Assembly (NCBI RefSeq): GCF_009883055.1
Contig: NZ_WWVR01000005.1
Span: 1,270-65,269, forward strand
DNA from: Blautia sp. BIOML-A1
GTDB lineage: Bacteria > Bacillota > Clostridia > Lachnospirales > Lachnospiraceae
DNA length: 64,000 nucleotides
Reading direction: 5' to 3'
The position numbers and the translations under genes were made by a program. This document shows positions 1 through 7,857 of this stretch, one piece after another; position 1 is the stretch's first letter; each line of letters begins with the position of its first letter. The notes beneath the pieces are model-generated. The model had not been told where the DNA came from. It worked only from the letters and a program-made list of their open reading frames with translations, and made no database searches.

Positions 1-2
1 CT

Positions 3-224
3 ATGCTGGAATATAAACTGGAGGAACGAGGAAAATATCTGATAAAAGTAGATCGTTATTTTGCATCCAGTAAGATTTGCAGTGTATGCGGAAAGAAAAA
101 AGCCGAATTGTCTTTATCTAAAAGGCTTTATTACTGTGAATGCGGAAACAGAATGGACCGTGATGTAAATGCAGCAGTGAACCTCATGAATGAGGGAAAA
201 AGAATCTTTGCAGAATGTGCATGA
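3..224 (+). CDS. tnpB: TnpB (IS605 OrfB-type) RNA-guided nuclease, C-terminal part
   Basis: This is the last ~73 residues of a TnpB protein, cut by the window edge, so the real start is upstream. Visible are the zinc-ribbon cysteines (CSVC at 26-29, CEC at 45-47) and the final RuvC aspartate motif DRDVNAAVN (52-60). TnpB proteins are transposon-encoded, RNA-guided DNA endonucleases and ancestors of Cas12. The catalytic Asp and all four zinc ligands are present in this tail, so nothing here suggests inactivation; the rest of the RuvC domain cannot be judged. Confidence 0.85.
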   Translation: MLEYKLEERGKYLIKVDRYFASSKICSVCGKKKAELSLSKRLYYCECGNRMDRDVNAAVNLMNEGKRIFAECA

Positions 225-365
225 CAGCACAATACAAAGTCCGTATCCGGACTTATAAAAATCGCGGGGTACGCGAGGATAGCTTGTAGATACTTGGCTC
301 AATAGAGCCATTGAGCAAGAAGCCCCCACTTCAAAATTTATAATTTAAGTGGTGGGAGCATATCA
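150..365 (+). ncRNA. Candidate omegaRNA (reRNA) of the tnpB element
   Basis: In IS200/IS605 elements the TnpB guide RNA overlaps the tnpB 3' end and runs through the right end, with the guide taken from flanking DNA. The stretch after the tnpB stop has nested complementarities (GTCC/GGAC near 239-253; GGCTC/GAGCC near 296-310) and the terminal hairpin at 322-358. The guide would be the sequence just after about 365. The RNA is inferred from family knowledge; its 5' boundary is not visible. Confidence 0.4.
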
Positions 366-554
366 CTTCTCCCTGTTCCGGATGATCTCTGCTAATTTTC
401 TGCAGAACATCATTCTGTCAAGAAATATCTCAAAATAGTCATACATGGAACAGATATTTTCATCAATCTGAAGATTCAGTGCGATCACAAACTTTTTCAA
501 CGCTTGTTTATCCCCCAAAAATATGTTATGCTGAAAAAAGAATCCTGATTGCAC
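363..554 (-). CDS. Short hypothetical ORF abutting the IS right end
   Basis: A 63-residue ORF that I do not recognise. Its stop codon lies at the inferred end of the IS605-type element, so it could be a fragment of a gene interrupted by the insertion, or chance coding. Composition is unremarkable (a hydrophobic and charged mix, no signal peptide), and no clear Shine-Dalgarno site precedes its ATG. Its 5' end lies about 35 bp from the divergent nucleotidyltransferase gene. Confidence 0.25.
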   Translation of the reverse strand: MQSGFFFQHNIFLGDKQALKKFVIALNLQIDENICSMYDYFEIFLDRMMFCRKLAEIIRNREK

Positions 555-588
555 TTTTTATTCTGTATTAAACATGGAGGTTGTTGCA

Positions 589-879
589 ATGAACTATAAT
601 CTGCCGGACCGGATTTTAAGAGAACTATCTTCTTTTGCGCAAAAATATTCCATCGATAAAATCATATTATTCGGCTCTCGTGCACGAGGCACCAATACCG
701 AAAGAAGCGATGTAGACATTGCTGTATATGGGGGAGATTTTGACAGTTTTTACTGGGATGTAAAAGAAAAAACAAACTCTCTTCTGATGTTTGATATTGT
801 ACAGGCAGATGGATTCATTTCAAATGAACTGGAGAAAGAAATCAAAAAGGATGGTGTTGTTATTTATGAAAAAGCTTGA
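589..879 (+). CDS. MNT-type minimal nucleotidyltransferase (antitoxin-like)
   Basis: A 96-residue minimal nucleotidyltransferase. The family signature is complete: GSRARG at 29-34, S-D-V-D with Asp41 and Asp43, and a third acidic residue at Asp69 in MFDIV. I chose the ATG at 589 because GGAGG at 576-580 would sit on top of the earlier ATG at 574. Its stop overlaps the start of the next gene by 14 bp, implying coupled translation. In characterised MNT/HEPN pairs the MNT protein modifies and neutralises the HEPN partner; that role is inferred. An alternative reading is the HI0073/HI0074 pair of unknown substrate. Confidence 0.85.
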   Translation: MNYNLPDRILRELSSFAQKYSIDKIILFGSRARGTNTERSDVDIAVYGGDFDSFYWDVKEKTNSLLMFDIVQADGFISNELEKEIKKDGVVIYEKA

Positions 880-1276
880 TAACTTCTCAAACTGTCTTTC
901 CATATTAAGAAATGCTGATTTTAAGCTTGCAGAAACGAATGATATCTACAGAACAGGCATCATAGGACAATTTAATCTGACTTTTGAACTTGCCTGGAAA
1001 GCTCTGCAGGAAATAATGAAACTCCATGGTGTTGAAGGTTCTGTGACCGGTTCTCCAAGAGAAATTTTGCAGCTTGCTTACAAAATCGGTTTTCTGAATG
1101 ACTCCGCAGTTTGGTTACTGATGTTGAAAAAAAGAAACACATCCGTTCATATATATAACGAAGAAGAAATTGATGAAATGATCATGTTGATCCGTGACAG
1201 CTTTCTTCCTGCATTCACTGGCCTTGAGCAGATTCTTAAAGAAAAGCTCAACGAAGCAGAAAACACCTGGCAATAA
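866..1276 (+). CDS. HEPN-family partner (HI0074-type nucleotidyltransferase substrate-binding protein)
   Basis: A 136-residue all-helical protein of the HI0074 / NTase_sub_bind type. The core FNLTFELAWK...HGV and the late motif R90-N-T-S-V-H95 are visible. The R-x4-H arrangement is the HEPN ribonuclease signature, so the active site looks intact. The ATG at 866 overlaps the MNT gene; an upstream in-frame ATG at 791 would lie deep inside that gene and is rejected. The pair probably forms a toxin-antitoxin or RNA-targeting module, here next to an IS element. Toxicity is inferred, not shown. Confidence 0.8.
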   Translation: MKKLDNFSNCLSILRNADFKLAETNDIYRTGIIGQFNLTFELAWKALQEIMKLHGVEGSVTGSPREILQLAYKIGFLNDSAVWLLMLKKRNTSVHIYNEEEIDEMIMLIRDSFLPAFTGLEQILKEKLNEAENTWQ

Positions 1277-1310
1277 CTGAATGTTCCTGCAATGCAGAGA
1301 CACTGAACAT

Positions 1311-1355
1311 AAAAAGGGAAAGAATTCAAAGCTTATCAGCTTTAAACTCTTTCCC
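1311..1355 (-). terminator. Rho-independent terminator of the phosphodiester glycosidase gene
   Basis: On the minus strand GGGAAAGA pairs with TCTTTCCC around an inner AAAGCTgataAGCTTT stem, followed by TTTTTATG. It lies about 20-65 bp downstream of the minus-strand stop at 1377. It also lies between convergent genes, but the plus-strand side lacks a T-run. Confidence 0.75.
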
Positions 1356-1376
1356 TCTCATCATCACATCAAAAAA

Positions 1377-2288
1377 TCACCATATAGAATCTCCGGCAGA
1401 ATGGATCATTCCTTCCTCTTCATGTACGACAATGTCTTTCCCCTCTGAGCCGCTGCCTGCATCCACAAAATAAAGGATATCTCCGCAGGCTCTCTCTTTT
1501 CCTTTGTCGGTCAGCATATTCAGCACTTTTCCCTGGAAAACCAGAGTTGCCGAACCGCCGCCGTCCAGATTATAGGCATAATCACAGTTCACATCCAGAA
1601 AAATCTGCTGCAATTCCTGATAAGTCATTCCCTGGGAACCGCCATATCCCTTACCGTCTACGACCACAAGATAATAATCTCCCGGATTTACCATTCCAAC
1701 AGCTGCCCTCTGATATCGGGCAGTCTGGTGAAACTGTCCTGAAATTTCACAGGCCTTGCCATTTTCTACAAGAGTCGGTCCAAAGCAATAGGTATCCTGC
1801 ACACCACGATTCAGAAGATCTTTTGTTGTCATTCCTGCTGCCGCGGTAAACATCCCTCCATCTTCTGTGACACAGAAAATGTTTCCATTTGAGCTGACAT
1901 CATTGTAGACACGACCGTCTTTGATCATCGTCTTGCCTGGTGCCGGCTCCCCTGAGCCATAGGAAAACGCGCTTCCGTTAATACCAATGATTCCATCGTG
2001 GGCTGCAAGTTCTTCTGAAGTTGTCTTTCGCGGATTTCCATAGGTTCCTCCGCATAAGGCAGATTTCAATTGCTTTGTACTAAATGTCTGCACATGAGCG
2101 ATCCAGTATTTCGTATATCCTGTATCTTTCTGTTCTATATTTACTTTCAGGGTATCGGTTTCATAATTCAGGTCGTCCTCTGCATTCTCCTGCTGTTCTG
2201 CCGCCAGGATCTCCCCTGTCGGATGGCAGATACTGCCACCCAGAAGCAGAGCCGAGAATACAACCGCTGCCATATATTTATATCTCAT
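1377..2288 (-). CDS. Secreted phosphodiester glycosidase family protein (NAGPA domain)
   Basis: About 303 residues. An N-terminal hydrophobic segment (AAVVFSALLLGG) suggests export. The C-terminal two-thirds match the phosphodiester glycosidase / NAGPA-like family, with the glycine-rich motif YNLDGGGSATLVF near residue 240 and the upstream GINGSAF segment. Family members cleave phosphodiester-linked sugars or are annotated as exopolysaccharide-associated; the substrate here is unknown. The ATG at 2288 has GGAG three bases upstream; a TTG at 2315 would add nine residues but has no ribosome site. It is transcribed in the same direction as the rseP cluster but separated from it by a hairpin at 2346-2374. 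Confidence 0.8.
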   Translation of the reverse strand: MRYKYMAAVVFSALLLGGSICHPTGEILAAEQQENAEDDLNYETDTLKVNIEQKDTGYTKYWIAHVQTFSTKQLKSALCGGTYGNPRKTTSEELAAHDGIIGINGSAFSYGSGEPAPGKTMIKDGRVYNDVSSNGNIFCVTEDGGMFTAAAGMTTKDLLNRGVQDTYCFGPTLVENGKACEISGQFHQTARYQRAAVGMVNPGDYYLVVVDGKGYGGSQGMTYQELQQIFLDVNCDYAYNLDGGGSATLVFQGKVLNMLTDKGKERACGDILYFVDAGSGSEGKDIVVHEEEGMIHSAGDSIW

Positions 2289-2345
2289 AATCTCCAATTC
2301 ACTTCTTATTCCCAACTATTAAGTCAAAACCTGCGCCGTCACTGT

Positions 2346-2374
2346 ATATCCGGCAGTTTGTCAGACTGCCGGAT
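2346..2374 (-). terminator. Strong hairpin downstream of rseP
   Basis: A near-perfect stem pairs ATCCGGCAGT with ACTGCCGGAT around a 7-nt loop, immediately after the rseP stop codon. There is no T-run on the minus strand, so it may act as a pause, mRNA-stabilising or Rho-linked element rather than a classic terminator. Confidence 0.5.
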
Positions 2375-2375
2375 G

Positions 2376-3665
2376 TCAGAAAATTTTCAGGATGTCATTG
2401 TACATGACCACAACCATCAACGCCATCAGAAGCATCAACCCCGCAAAATGGACCATTCCTTCTACTTCCCGGTTGATTGGTTTTCTTCGAATTGCTTCGA
2501 TGACCAGAAAGACCAGTCTTCCTCCGTCCAGTGCCGGAAGAGGCAGAAGGTTCATAACCCCAAGGTTTGCTGACAGAAATACTGCCATATTCAACAGGTT
2601 CATCCAGAGCATCAGTGTACCCTCGCTCTTACTCTCTTCGTAAGTCGTTCCGATCGCATCAACAACTCCCACCGGTCCGCTCAAATCTTTAAATCCAAGG
2701 CTTCCGGTAACCAGCTGCTTCAGACTCAGAAGTGTCGTACGAATCATATACTTCACTTCCAGAACACCATATTTCAGCACGCCCAGTCCACTGGTTTTCT
2801 CGTAACCAAGATTGTAAGAAAAGCCCAGCTGTGGTGTACGGTATTCCTGCGGTGTGATCGTCGCCGTATAATCCAGTCCATCACGCACATAGGTAATCTC
2901 CACCGGCTCATCAGAGAGTGGATGCTCTTTGAGATAGGCATCGTATGCTTCTCCATCTGCGATCTCCGTTCCGTTGATTGCCGTGATCGTATCTCCCGGC
3001 TGCAGACCGGCCATTTCAAGAGGCATTCCCGCGATCAGAGATTCTACTGTCATGGAAGAAGCATCCGAGCGGTTAAATCCAAGGAGATATCTCACAGATA
3101 CATCTGGTGTATACTGGATTTCCTTTGTCTCGCCGTCACGGCGCACTTTCAGTATGACAGTGTCCCCCTCTTTCAGTTCATTCAGATAGCTGTAAACATA
3201 CAGATCCTTCGCCAGGTCCACATGATATCCATTATACTCTGTAATAACATCTCCGGTTTCAAGCCCTGCCGTCTCTGCTGCCGAGTCCTTCTGGACATCC
3301 ATGATCTCTGCCGGATCATAACCGACAAATCCTACAATGATCACGGACAGAATAAATGCAAGAATAAAATTAAATACCGGTCCTGCTGCCACAACAGAGA
3401 TTCTCGCCCAGACCGGGGCTACATTAAAAGATCCCGGAAGCTCTTCCTCCGCGGTATCCTCACCGACCATCGCACAGGAACCGCCCAGAGGCAGCAGTTT
3501 CACGGAATAACGTGTTTCTCCCTTCTGGATGCTGAACAGCCTTGGTCCCATGCCAAGTGAAAACTCTGTTACACTGATTCCATTTATTTTGGCCAGAAGG
3601 AAATGTCCCAGCTCATGTATCAAAATGATTGCACTGAACATGATGATCGCAATCAGAATCTTCAA
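2376..3665 (-). CDS. rseP: RIP zinc metalloprotease (site-2 protease)
   Basis: An intramembrane zinc protease that cleaves membrane-bound regulators such as anti-sigma factors or remnant signal peptides. From the TTG at 3665 the protein begins MKILIAIIMF and reaches the HELGH zinc motif at about residue 17, as in RseP/RasP homologues. Two PDZ-like domains occupy roughly 110-270. The conserved LLPLPALDGGR motif (second metal-ligand region) is near residue 380, with closing membrane helices. AGGTGG lies four bases upstream of this TTG; a TTG at 3683 inside dxr is less likely. It follows dxr with no gap, in the usual cdsA-dxr-rseP order. Confidence 0.93.
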   Translation of the reverse strand: MKILIAIIMFSAIILIHELGHFLLAKINGISVTEFSLGMGPRLFSIQKGETRYSVKLLPLGGSCAMVGEDTAEEELPGSFNVAPVWARISVVAAGPVFNFILAFILSVIIVGFVGYDPAEIMDVQKDSAAETAGLETGDVITEYNGYHVDLAKDLYVYSYLNELKEGDTVILKVRRDGETKEIQYTPDVSVRYLLGFNRSDASSMTVESLIAGMPLEMAGLQPGDTITAINGTEIADGEAYDAYLKEHPLSDEPVEITYVRDGLDYTATITPQEYRTPQLGFSYNLGYEKTSGLGVLKYGVLEVKYMIRTTLLSLKQLVTGSLGFKDLSGPVGVVDAIGTTYEESKSEGTLMLWMNLLNMAVFLSANLGVMNLLPLPALDGGRLVFLVIEAIRRKPINREVEGMVHFAGLMLLMALMVVVMYNDILKIF

Positions 3666-3666
3666 T

Positions 3667-4809
3667 TTACCACCTGCTTTCAATCCACTGATAAGTCTCG
3701 TTTTCTACTGCAAGAATATCCTCTAACTTTGGATATTCGATTTTTTTATGTCTTTCCATAGCCTGCCCGATGATATCATAAATATCCAGGAATCTGATCT
3801 CTCGATGCAGGAATTTCTTTACTGCAAGCTCATTTGCTGCATTGAATACCGTCGGCATGGAGCCGCCCTCTCTGGAAGCCCTGATTGCCATCGGAAGTCC
3901 CAGGAAGGTCTCCATATCCGGCTCTTCAAAAGTTATCTGGCCAAGCTTCGCAAAATCAAGGCGGTCGCCGGCAAGATATCTTCTGTGCGGATAATAGAGT
4001 GCATACTGGATCGGAAGGCGCATATCCGGTGTTCCAAGCTGAGCAATGATGCCACCATCCTCAAACTCCACCATGGAATGGATCACACTCTGCGGCTGGA
4101 CCACCACCTGAATATGATCAAGATCCACCCCAAAAAGCCATTTGGCTTCCATGACCTCAAGGCCTTTATTTACCAGAGTCGCGGAATCTACTGTGATCTT
4201 CTGTCCCATTACCCAGTTCGGATGCTTCAGGGTATCCTCAAGAGTCACCTTTTCAAGATCATCTCTCTTTCTGCCACGGAACGGACCTCCGGATGCCGTG
4301 ATCAGAAGCTTATGTATTTCTTTGCTGTCTTCTCCATTCAGAGCCTGAAAGATCGCACTGTGCTCACTGTCAACCGGAAGGATTTTTACTCCGTACTCCT
4401 TTGCCATCGGCATGATCAGATGTCCTGCAGTTACCAGGGTTTCTTTATTTGCCAGAGCAATATCCTTACCCGCACGGATCGCCTCGATCGTAGGACGGAT
4501 ACCAAGCATTCCTACGATTGCTGTTACAAGGATTTCTGTTCCCGGCATGGCCGCCAGTTCAAGAAGTCCATCCATCCCTGACACTACTTTTGTATCAGTG
4601 TCCTGGATTTTCTGTGCGAGGTCTTCTGCTGCCTTCTCATCCCAGACAGCTGCCAGCTTCGGAGAAAACTCCCTGATCTGCTCTTCCAGCTTCTCAATGT
4701 TCCTCCCCGCACTGATACCCAGAACTTCAATATCCTTATTTGCACAAACAACATCCAGTGTCTGTGTTCCAATAGAGCCTGTAGAACCTAAGATTGCTAT
4801 TTTTTTCAT
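3667..4809 (-). CDS. dxr: 1-deoxy-D-xylulose-5-phosphate reductoisomerase
   Basis: Full length at 380 residues. It converts DXP to MEP with NADPH, the committed step of the MEP isoprenoid pathway that feeds undecaprenyl phosphate (uppS is two genes upstream). The NADPH-binding GSTGSIGTQTLDV begins at residue 8. NKETLVTAG, PVDSEHSAIFQAL and the long GPFRGR...HPNWxMGxKITVDSATLxNK block supply metal and substrate residues. A good AAGGAGG site precedes the ATG. It sits in the cdsA-dxr-rseP run. Confidence 0.97.
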   Translation of the reverse strand: MKKIAILGSTGSIGTQTLDVVCANKDIEVLGISAGRNIEKLEEQIREFSPKLAAVWDEKAAEDLAQKIQDTDTKVVSGMDGLLELAAMPGTEILVTAIVGMLGIRPTIEAIRAGKDIALANKETLVTAGHLIMPMAKEYGVKILPVDSEHSAIFQALNGEDSKEIHKLLITASGGPFRGRKRDDLEKVTLEDTLKHPNWVMGQKITVDSATLVNKGLEVMEAKWLFGVDLDHIQVVVQPQSVIHSMVEFEDGGIIAQLGTPDMRLPIQYALYYPHRRYLAGDRLDFAKLGQITFEEPDMETFLGLPMAIRASREGGSMPTVFNAANELAVKKFLHREIRFLDIYDIIGQAMERHKKIEYPKLEDILAVENETYQWIESRW

Positions 4810-4839
4810 AATAACAAAATTCCTCCTTCCATCCGAAAT

Positions 4840-5634
4840 TTATAAACCAAGAAGCATCTTTGCAAGATAAAAGATGATCGGAGAAGTAAAGATCACACTG
4901 TCAAACCGGTCCAGAATTCCTCCGTGCCCCGGTATCAGTTTGCCATAATCCTTGATTCCCCTGTTTCTCTTGATCGCAGATGCGGCCAGGTCTCCTACCA
5001 TGGAGATCAGAGCTCCAACTGCACAGATCACTGCATATTCCACACCTGGTCCATGAGTGACTGCCGCATAGATCGCACCAAGTGCTGCTGCTCCGACAAC
5101 ACCGCCGACAGCTCCCTCTATGGATTTCTTTGGACTTAACACCGGTGCCATCTTATGCTTTCCGATCAGCATTCCCACACAATAAGCACAGGTGTCACAG
5201 CCCCAGGAGCAAAGGAAGATCAGCCATACAATAAATTTTCCTCCCTCCAGATTTCTGGTAAGAAAGATAAAAGACAGCATGACCGCCACATATACGATTC
5301 CAAAAAACGCTGACATCACCTGGTCTGCCTCATATTTGGGGTATGTGAATACATATACAAACATCAGAAGCACCAGCCCCAGAAGAACCGCCATCATTCC
5401 ATATCTCTCAAAATCCAGAAGCAGAGATGCATAATACAAAACTGCACCCAGATATCCTGCCATTTCCAGAAGTCCGATTCCATCCTTATGGACTTCCATA
5501 GCCTTGTAAAGTTCCTGGATCCCGAGAAGAGAAACGCAGAGCAGAGTCACAAAGAGCACATATCCTCCGCTGATGATCGTCAGAAGCGCTGCAATTACCA
5601 GAAAGATGCCACTGATCAGTCGTGTTTTAAACAT
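4840..5634 (-). CDS. cdsA: Phosphatidate cytidylyltransferase
   Basis: 264 residues with about eight hydrophobic segments. It makes CDP-diacylglycerol from phosphatidic acid and CTP at the membrane, feeding all phospholipid synthesis. The CTP-transferase signature is near the C-terminus: S-x-x-GDLAASAIKR, KDYGKLIPGHGG, LDRFD. The start is two bases after the uppS stop, and its ribosome site (AAGGAGGAG) lies inside the uppS C-terminal codons, so the two genes are translationally coupled. Confidence 0.96.
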   Translation of the reverse strand: MFKTRLISGIFLVIAALLTIISGGYVLFVTLLCVSLLGIQELYKAMEVHKDGIGLLEMAGYLGAVLYYASLLLDFERYGMMAVLLGLVLLMFVYVFTYPKYEADQVMSAFFGIVYVAVMLSFIFLTRNLEGGKFIVWLIFLCSWGCDTCAYCVGMLIGKHKMAPVLSPKKSIEGAVGGVVGAAALGAIYAAVTHGPGVEYAVICAVGALISMVGDLAASAIKRNRGIKDYGKLIPGHGGILDRFDSVIFTSPIIFYLAKMLLGL

Positions 5635-5636
5635 AA

Positions 5637-6344
5637 TTACTCCTCCTTGACTCCGCCATATCTCCGGTCTCTTGCATTATATTTCTCAATCGCTTCGATC
5701 AGCTCTTTCTTATGAAAATCCGGCCACGGAACATCTGTAAAATAAAACTCTGTGTATGCAAGCTGCCACATCAGGAAATTAGATAATCTCTGCTCTCCGC
5801 TTGTTCGGATCAGAAGATCCGGATCCGGCACCCCGGCAGTATCCAGATAGTTTTCGAAGCAGGACTCATCGATCGCATCCGGTGCAACCTTGCCGTCTGC
5901 CACATCAGCCGCAAGCTTACGGATACTTCTGACAATCTCATCACGACTTCCGTAATTCAGTGCGATCTGAAAATAAAGTTCGTCATAATCCTTGGAAAAT
6001 TCTTCCAACTGACGGATCTTATCCTGGATATCCGGTGCAAAAGCAGACGGATCGCCGATTATCTTGACACGCATATGATTCTTCTCGGCACTCTTCATGC
6101 ACTTCTTAAGATAACTTCTGAACAGTTTCATAAGTCCCTCAACTTCTTCCCTGGAACGTTTCCAGTTCTCTGTAGAAAAAGCATAGACTGTCAGATATTT
6201 TACACCAAGATCTTTGATATCGTCACAGATCGTCTCCAGATTTGCACATCCCTTAATATGTCCGTATCCTCTGGGCATTCCCTTTGCCTTTGCCCACCTG
6301 CCGTTTCCATCAAGGATAATGGCAATATGATTTGGTACTTTCAT
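5637..6344 (-). CDS. uppS: Isoprenyl (undecaprenyl) diphosphate synthase
   Basis: 235 residues, a cis-prenyltransferase making undecaprenyl diphosphate, the lipid carrier for cell-wall and surface polymers. The catalytic AIILDGNGRWA (Asp12) is at the N-terminus and the substrate-binding RTSGEQRLSNFLMWQ near 180. GAGGAG sits upstream of the ATG. It leads directly into cdsA; about 90 bp with a weak hairpin separate it from frr. Confidence 0.96.
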   Translation of the reverse strand: MKVPNHIAIILDGNGRWAKAKGMPRGYGHIKGCANLETICDDIKDLGVKYLTVYAFSTENWKRSREEVEGLMKLFRSYLKKCMKSAEKNHMRVKIIGDPSAFAPDIQDKIRQLEEFSKDYDELYFQIALNYGSRDEIVRSIRKLAADVADGKVAPDAIDESCFENYLDTAGVPDPDLLIRTSGEQRLSNFLMWQLAYTEFYFTDVPWPDFHKKELIEAIEKYNARDRRYGGVKEE

Positions 6345-6387
6345 AAGATTCTCCTCTTTTTCTCTGGTAAATTTTATACAACAGAAA

Positions 6388-6408
6388 GAGAGCCTTTTGC
6401 CGGCTCTC
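6388..6408 (-). terminator. Weak hairpin between frr and uppS
   Basis: GAGAGCC pairs with GGCTCTC around a 7-nt loop, followed on the minus strand by TTTCTGTTG. This is a short stem with a poor T-run, so it is probably an attenuator or partial terminator within the cluster. Confidence 0.4.
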
Positions 6409-6433
6409 CCTCTCCTCTCAGTCCTGACCGGGA

Positions 6434-6985
6434 TTATACAGTCAGAATTTCTTTTGCTTTGGTATCTACTGCAGCATCGATCTTCTTGATGAACTGATCT
6501 GTCAGTTTCTGTACAGCATCCTCAAGATCTTTGATTTCATCCTCAGAAACATCCTGTTTTGCAAGTTTCTTAAATGCATCATTTGCATCACGGCGAACAT
6601 TGCGGACAGCAACCTTGGCTGCCTCACCTTTTTTCTTGACGTCTTTTACCAGTTCTTTACGACGCTCCTCTGTAAGTTCCGGAAGCACCAGACGGATCAG
6701 CTTACCATCATTGTTCGGATTCAGACCAAGATCAGATGTAAGGATTGCTTTTTCAATTCCTTTAATCAGGCTTGCTTCCCATGGCTGGATCTGAATCATA
6801 CGTGCTTCCGGTACAGTGATGTTTGCCACCTGCTGGATCGGTGTCGGGCTTCCATAATAATCTACAATGATCTTGTCAAGAATATGCGGATTCGCACGTC
6901 CTGCACGGATCGTTGTCAGCTCCTCCTCAAAGCCTTTCAGTGTCTTGGTCATCTTCTGCTCATATTTCTGAACTCTTTCATCCAT
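6434..6985 (-). CDS. frr: Ribosome recycling factor
   Basis: 183 residues, the normal RRF length. It splits post-termination ribosomes together with EF-G. The whole sequence matches, including the IRAGRANPHILD segment, the PEARM motif and the helical LPELTEERRKELVKDVKKKGE block. It lies downstream of pyrH as in most Firmicutes; the intervening 100 bp hold a copy of the dispersed GTAACTGTTCA repeat. Confidence 0.97.
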   Translation of the reverse strand: MDERVQKYEQKMTKTLKGFEEELTTIRAGRANPHILDKIIVDYYGSPTPIQQVANITVPEARMIQIQPWEASLIKGIEKAILTSDLGLNPNNDGKLIRLVLPELTEERRKELVKDVKKKGEAAKVAVRNVRRDANDAFKKLAKQDVSEDEIKDLEDAVQKLTDQFIKKIDAAVDTKAKEILTV

Positions 6986-7025
6986 TTGTCAAATCTCCCT
7001 TTTATGATGATTTATTTTATACAGC

Positions 7026-7097
7026 TAACTGTTCTGTTCACTGACGGTTACTTATACAGTGTTACTGCTCACTCCGTTTAAAGAACTATACAGTTAC
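7026..7097. repeat. Dispersed palindromic repeat, copy 1 (pyrH/frr junction)
   Basis: Contains CTGTTCACTGACGGTTAC and GTTACTGCTCACTCCGT, and ends in CAGTTAC. It overlaps the last codons and stop of pyrH. It shares its core with the other copies at 12077, 34952 and 40811. Confidence 0.6.
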
Positions 7098-7781
7098 TTT
7101 TGTACCGTTGAATTTACCGTGAACAGTATTGATAATACTGTTTTCTTCTTCAAGTCCGAAAACAAGCATCGGCATTTTCTGCTCCAGGCACATGATAGAA
7201 GCTGTAAGGTCCATAGCTGCCAACTTCTTGTCAACAACCTCCTGAATGCTGATCTCATCGTATTTTACAGCATTTGGGTTCACCTTCGGATCGCTGTCAT
7301 AGATTCCGTCCACTGCTTTGGCAAGAAGAATTGCCTCTGCCTCGATCTCAACAGCACGAAGTACCGTTGCTGTATCTGTAGAAAAATACGGATGGCCTGT
7401 ACCGCCTGCAAAGAACAGAACCTTACCCTGTGCAAATCCTTCCTCCACTGCATCCTTTGAATACAGGCTGGTAAATGCACCACATACAAACGGTGTGAAA
7501 ATCTCTGTGCGAAGTCCGAGATATCTGCAGATATCGGAAACATAGATACAGTTCATAACTGTAGCCAGCATACCGATCTGATCTGCCTTGTTACGGTCGA
7601 TTGTTTCACTGGTACGTCCTCTCCAGAAGTTTCCTCCACCGATAACGATTCCTACCTGTGTTCCCTCTTCTACGATCGTACGGATCTGCTTTGCAACGGC
7701 AATGACTGTAGCCTCATCAAATCCCTTCTTTTCTGCTCCCGCCAGAGCTTCTCCGCTTAATTTCAGTAAAATTCTCTTCAT
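7086..7781 (-). CDS. pyrH: UMP kinase
   Basis: 231 residues, bacterial amino-acid-kinase-fold UMP kinase phosphorylating UMP to UDP. Visible are the KLSGEAL start, VIGGGNFWRG, the DQIGMLATVMN segment, FFAGGTGHPYFSTDTATVLRA, and the C-terminal nucleotide-binding region with VDGIYDSDPK. The preceding site is GGGGGAAAGG. The usual upstream rpsB-tsf genes are absent; a lipoprotein gene takes their place. The last codons run into a dispersed repeat. Confidence 0.97.
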   Translation of the reverse strand: MKRILLKLSGEALAGAEKKGFDEATVIAVAKQIRTIVEEGTQVGIVIGGGNFWRGRTSETIDRNKADQIGMLATVMNCIYVSDICRYLGLRTEIFTPFVCGAFTSLYSKDAVEEGFAQGKVLFFAGGTGHPYFSTDTATVLRAVEIEAEAILLAKAVDGIYDSDPKVNPNAVKYDEISIQEVVDKKLAAMDLTASIMCLEQKMPMLVFGLEEENSIINTVHGKFNGTKVTV

Positions 7782-7857
7782 ATTGTTTATCCTTTCCCCC
7801 GATGCATCCGCACCAGTATTTCTTTGTACGTTTCTCTGAGCGAACCGCTACTGTTCT

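Larger units (their letters stand above)
1..365 (+). mobile_element. Right end of an IS200/IS605-type element (tnpB tail plus right-end hairpin)
   Basis: The window opens inside a tnpB-like gene. It is followed by about 140 bp of structured non-coding DNA ending in a hairpin near 322-358, where CCCCCACTT pairs with AAGTGGTGGG around an AT-rich loop. Subterminal hairpins of this kind are typical of IS200/IS605 right ends. The exact cleavage point is inferred to lie just after the hairpin, about 360-365. The left end and any tnpA lie outside the window. Confidence 0.75.

Noticed and set aside
2070..2573. 167-residue plus-strand ORF spanning the glycosidase/rseP gap
   Set aside because: It crosses two real minus-strand genes and a hairpin, with no domain or start signal.
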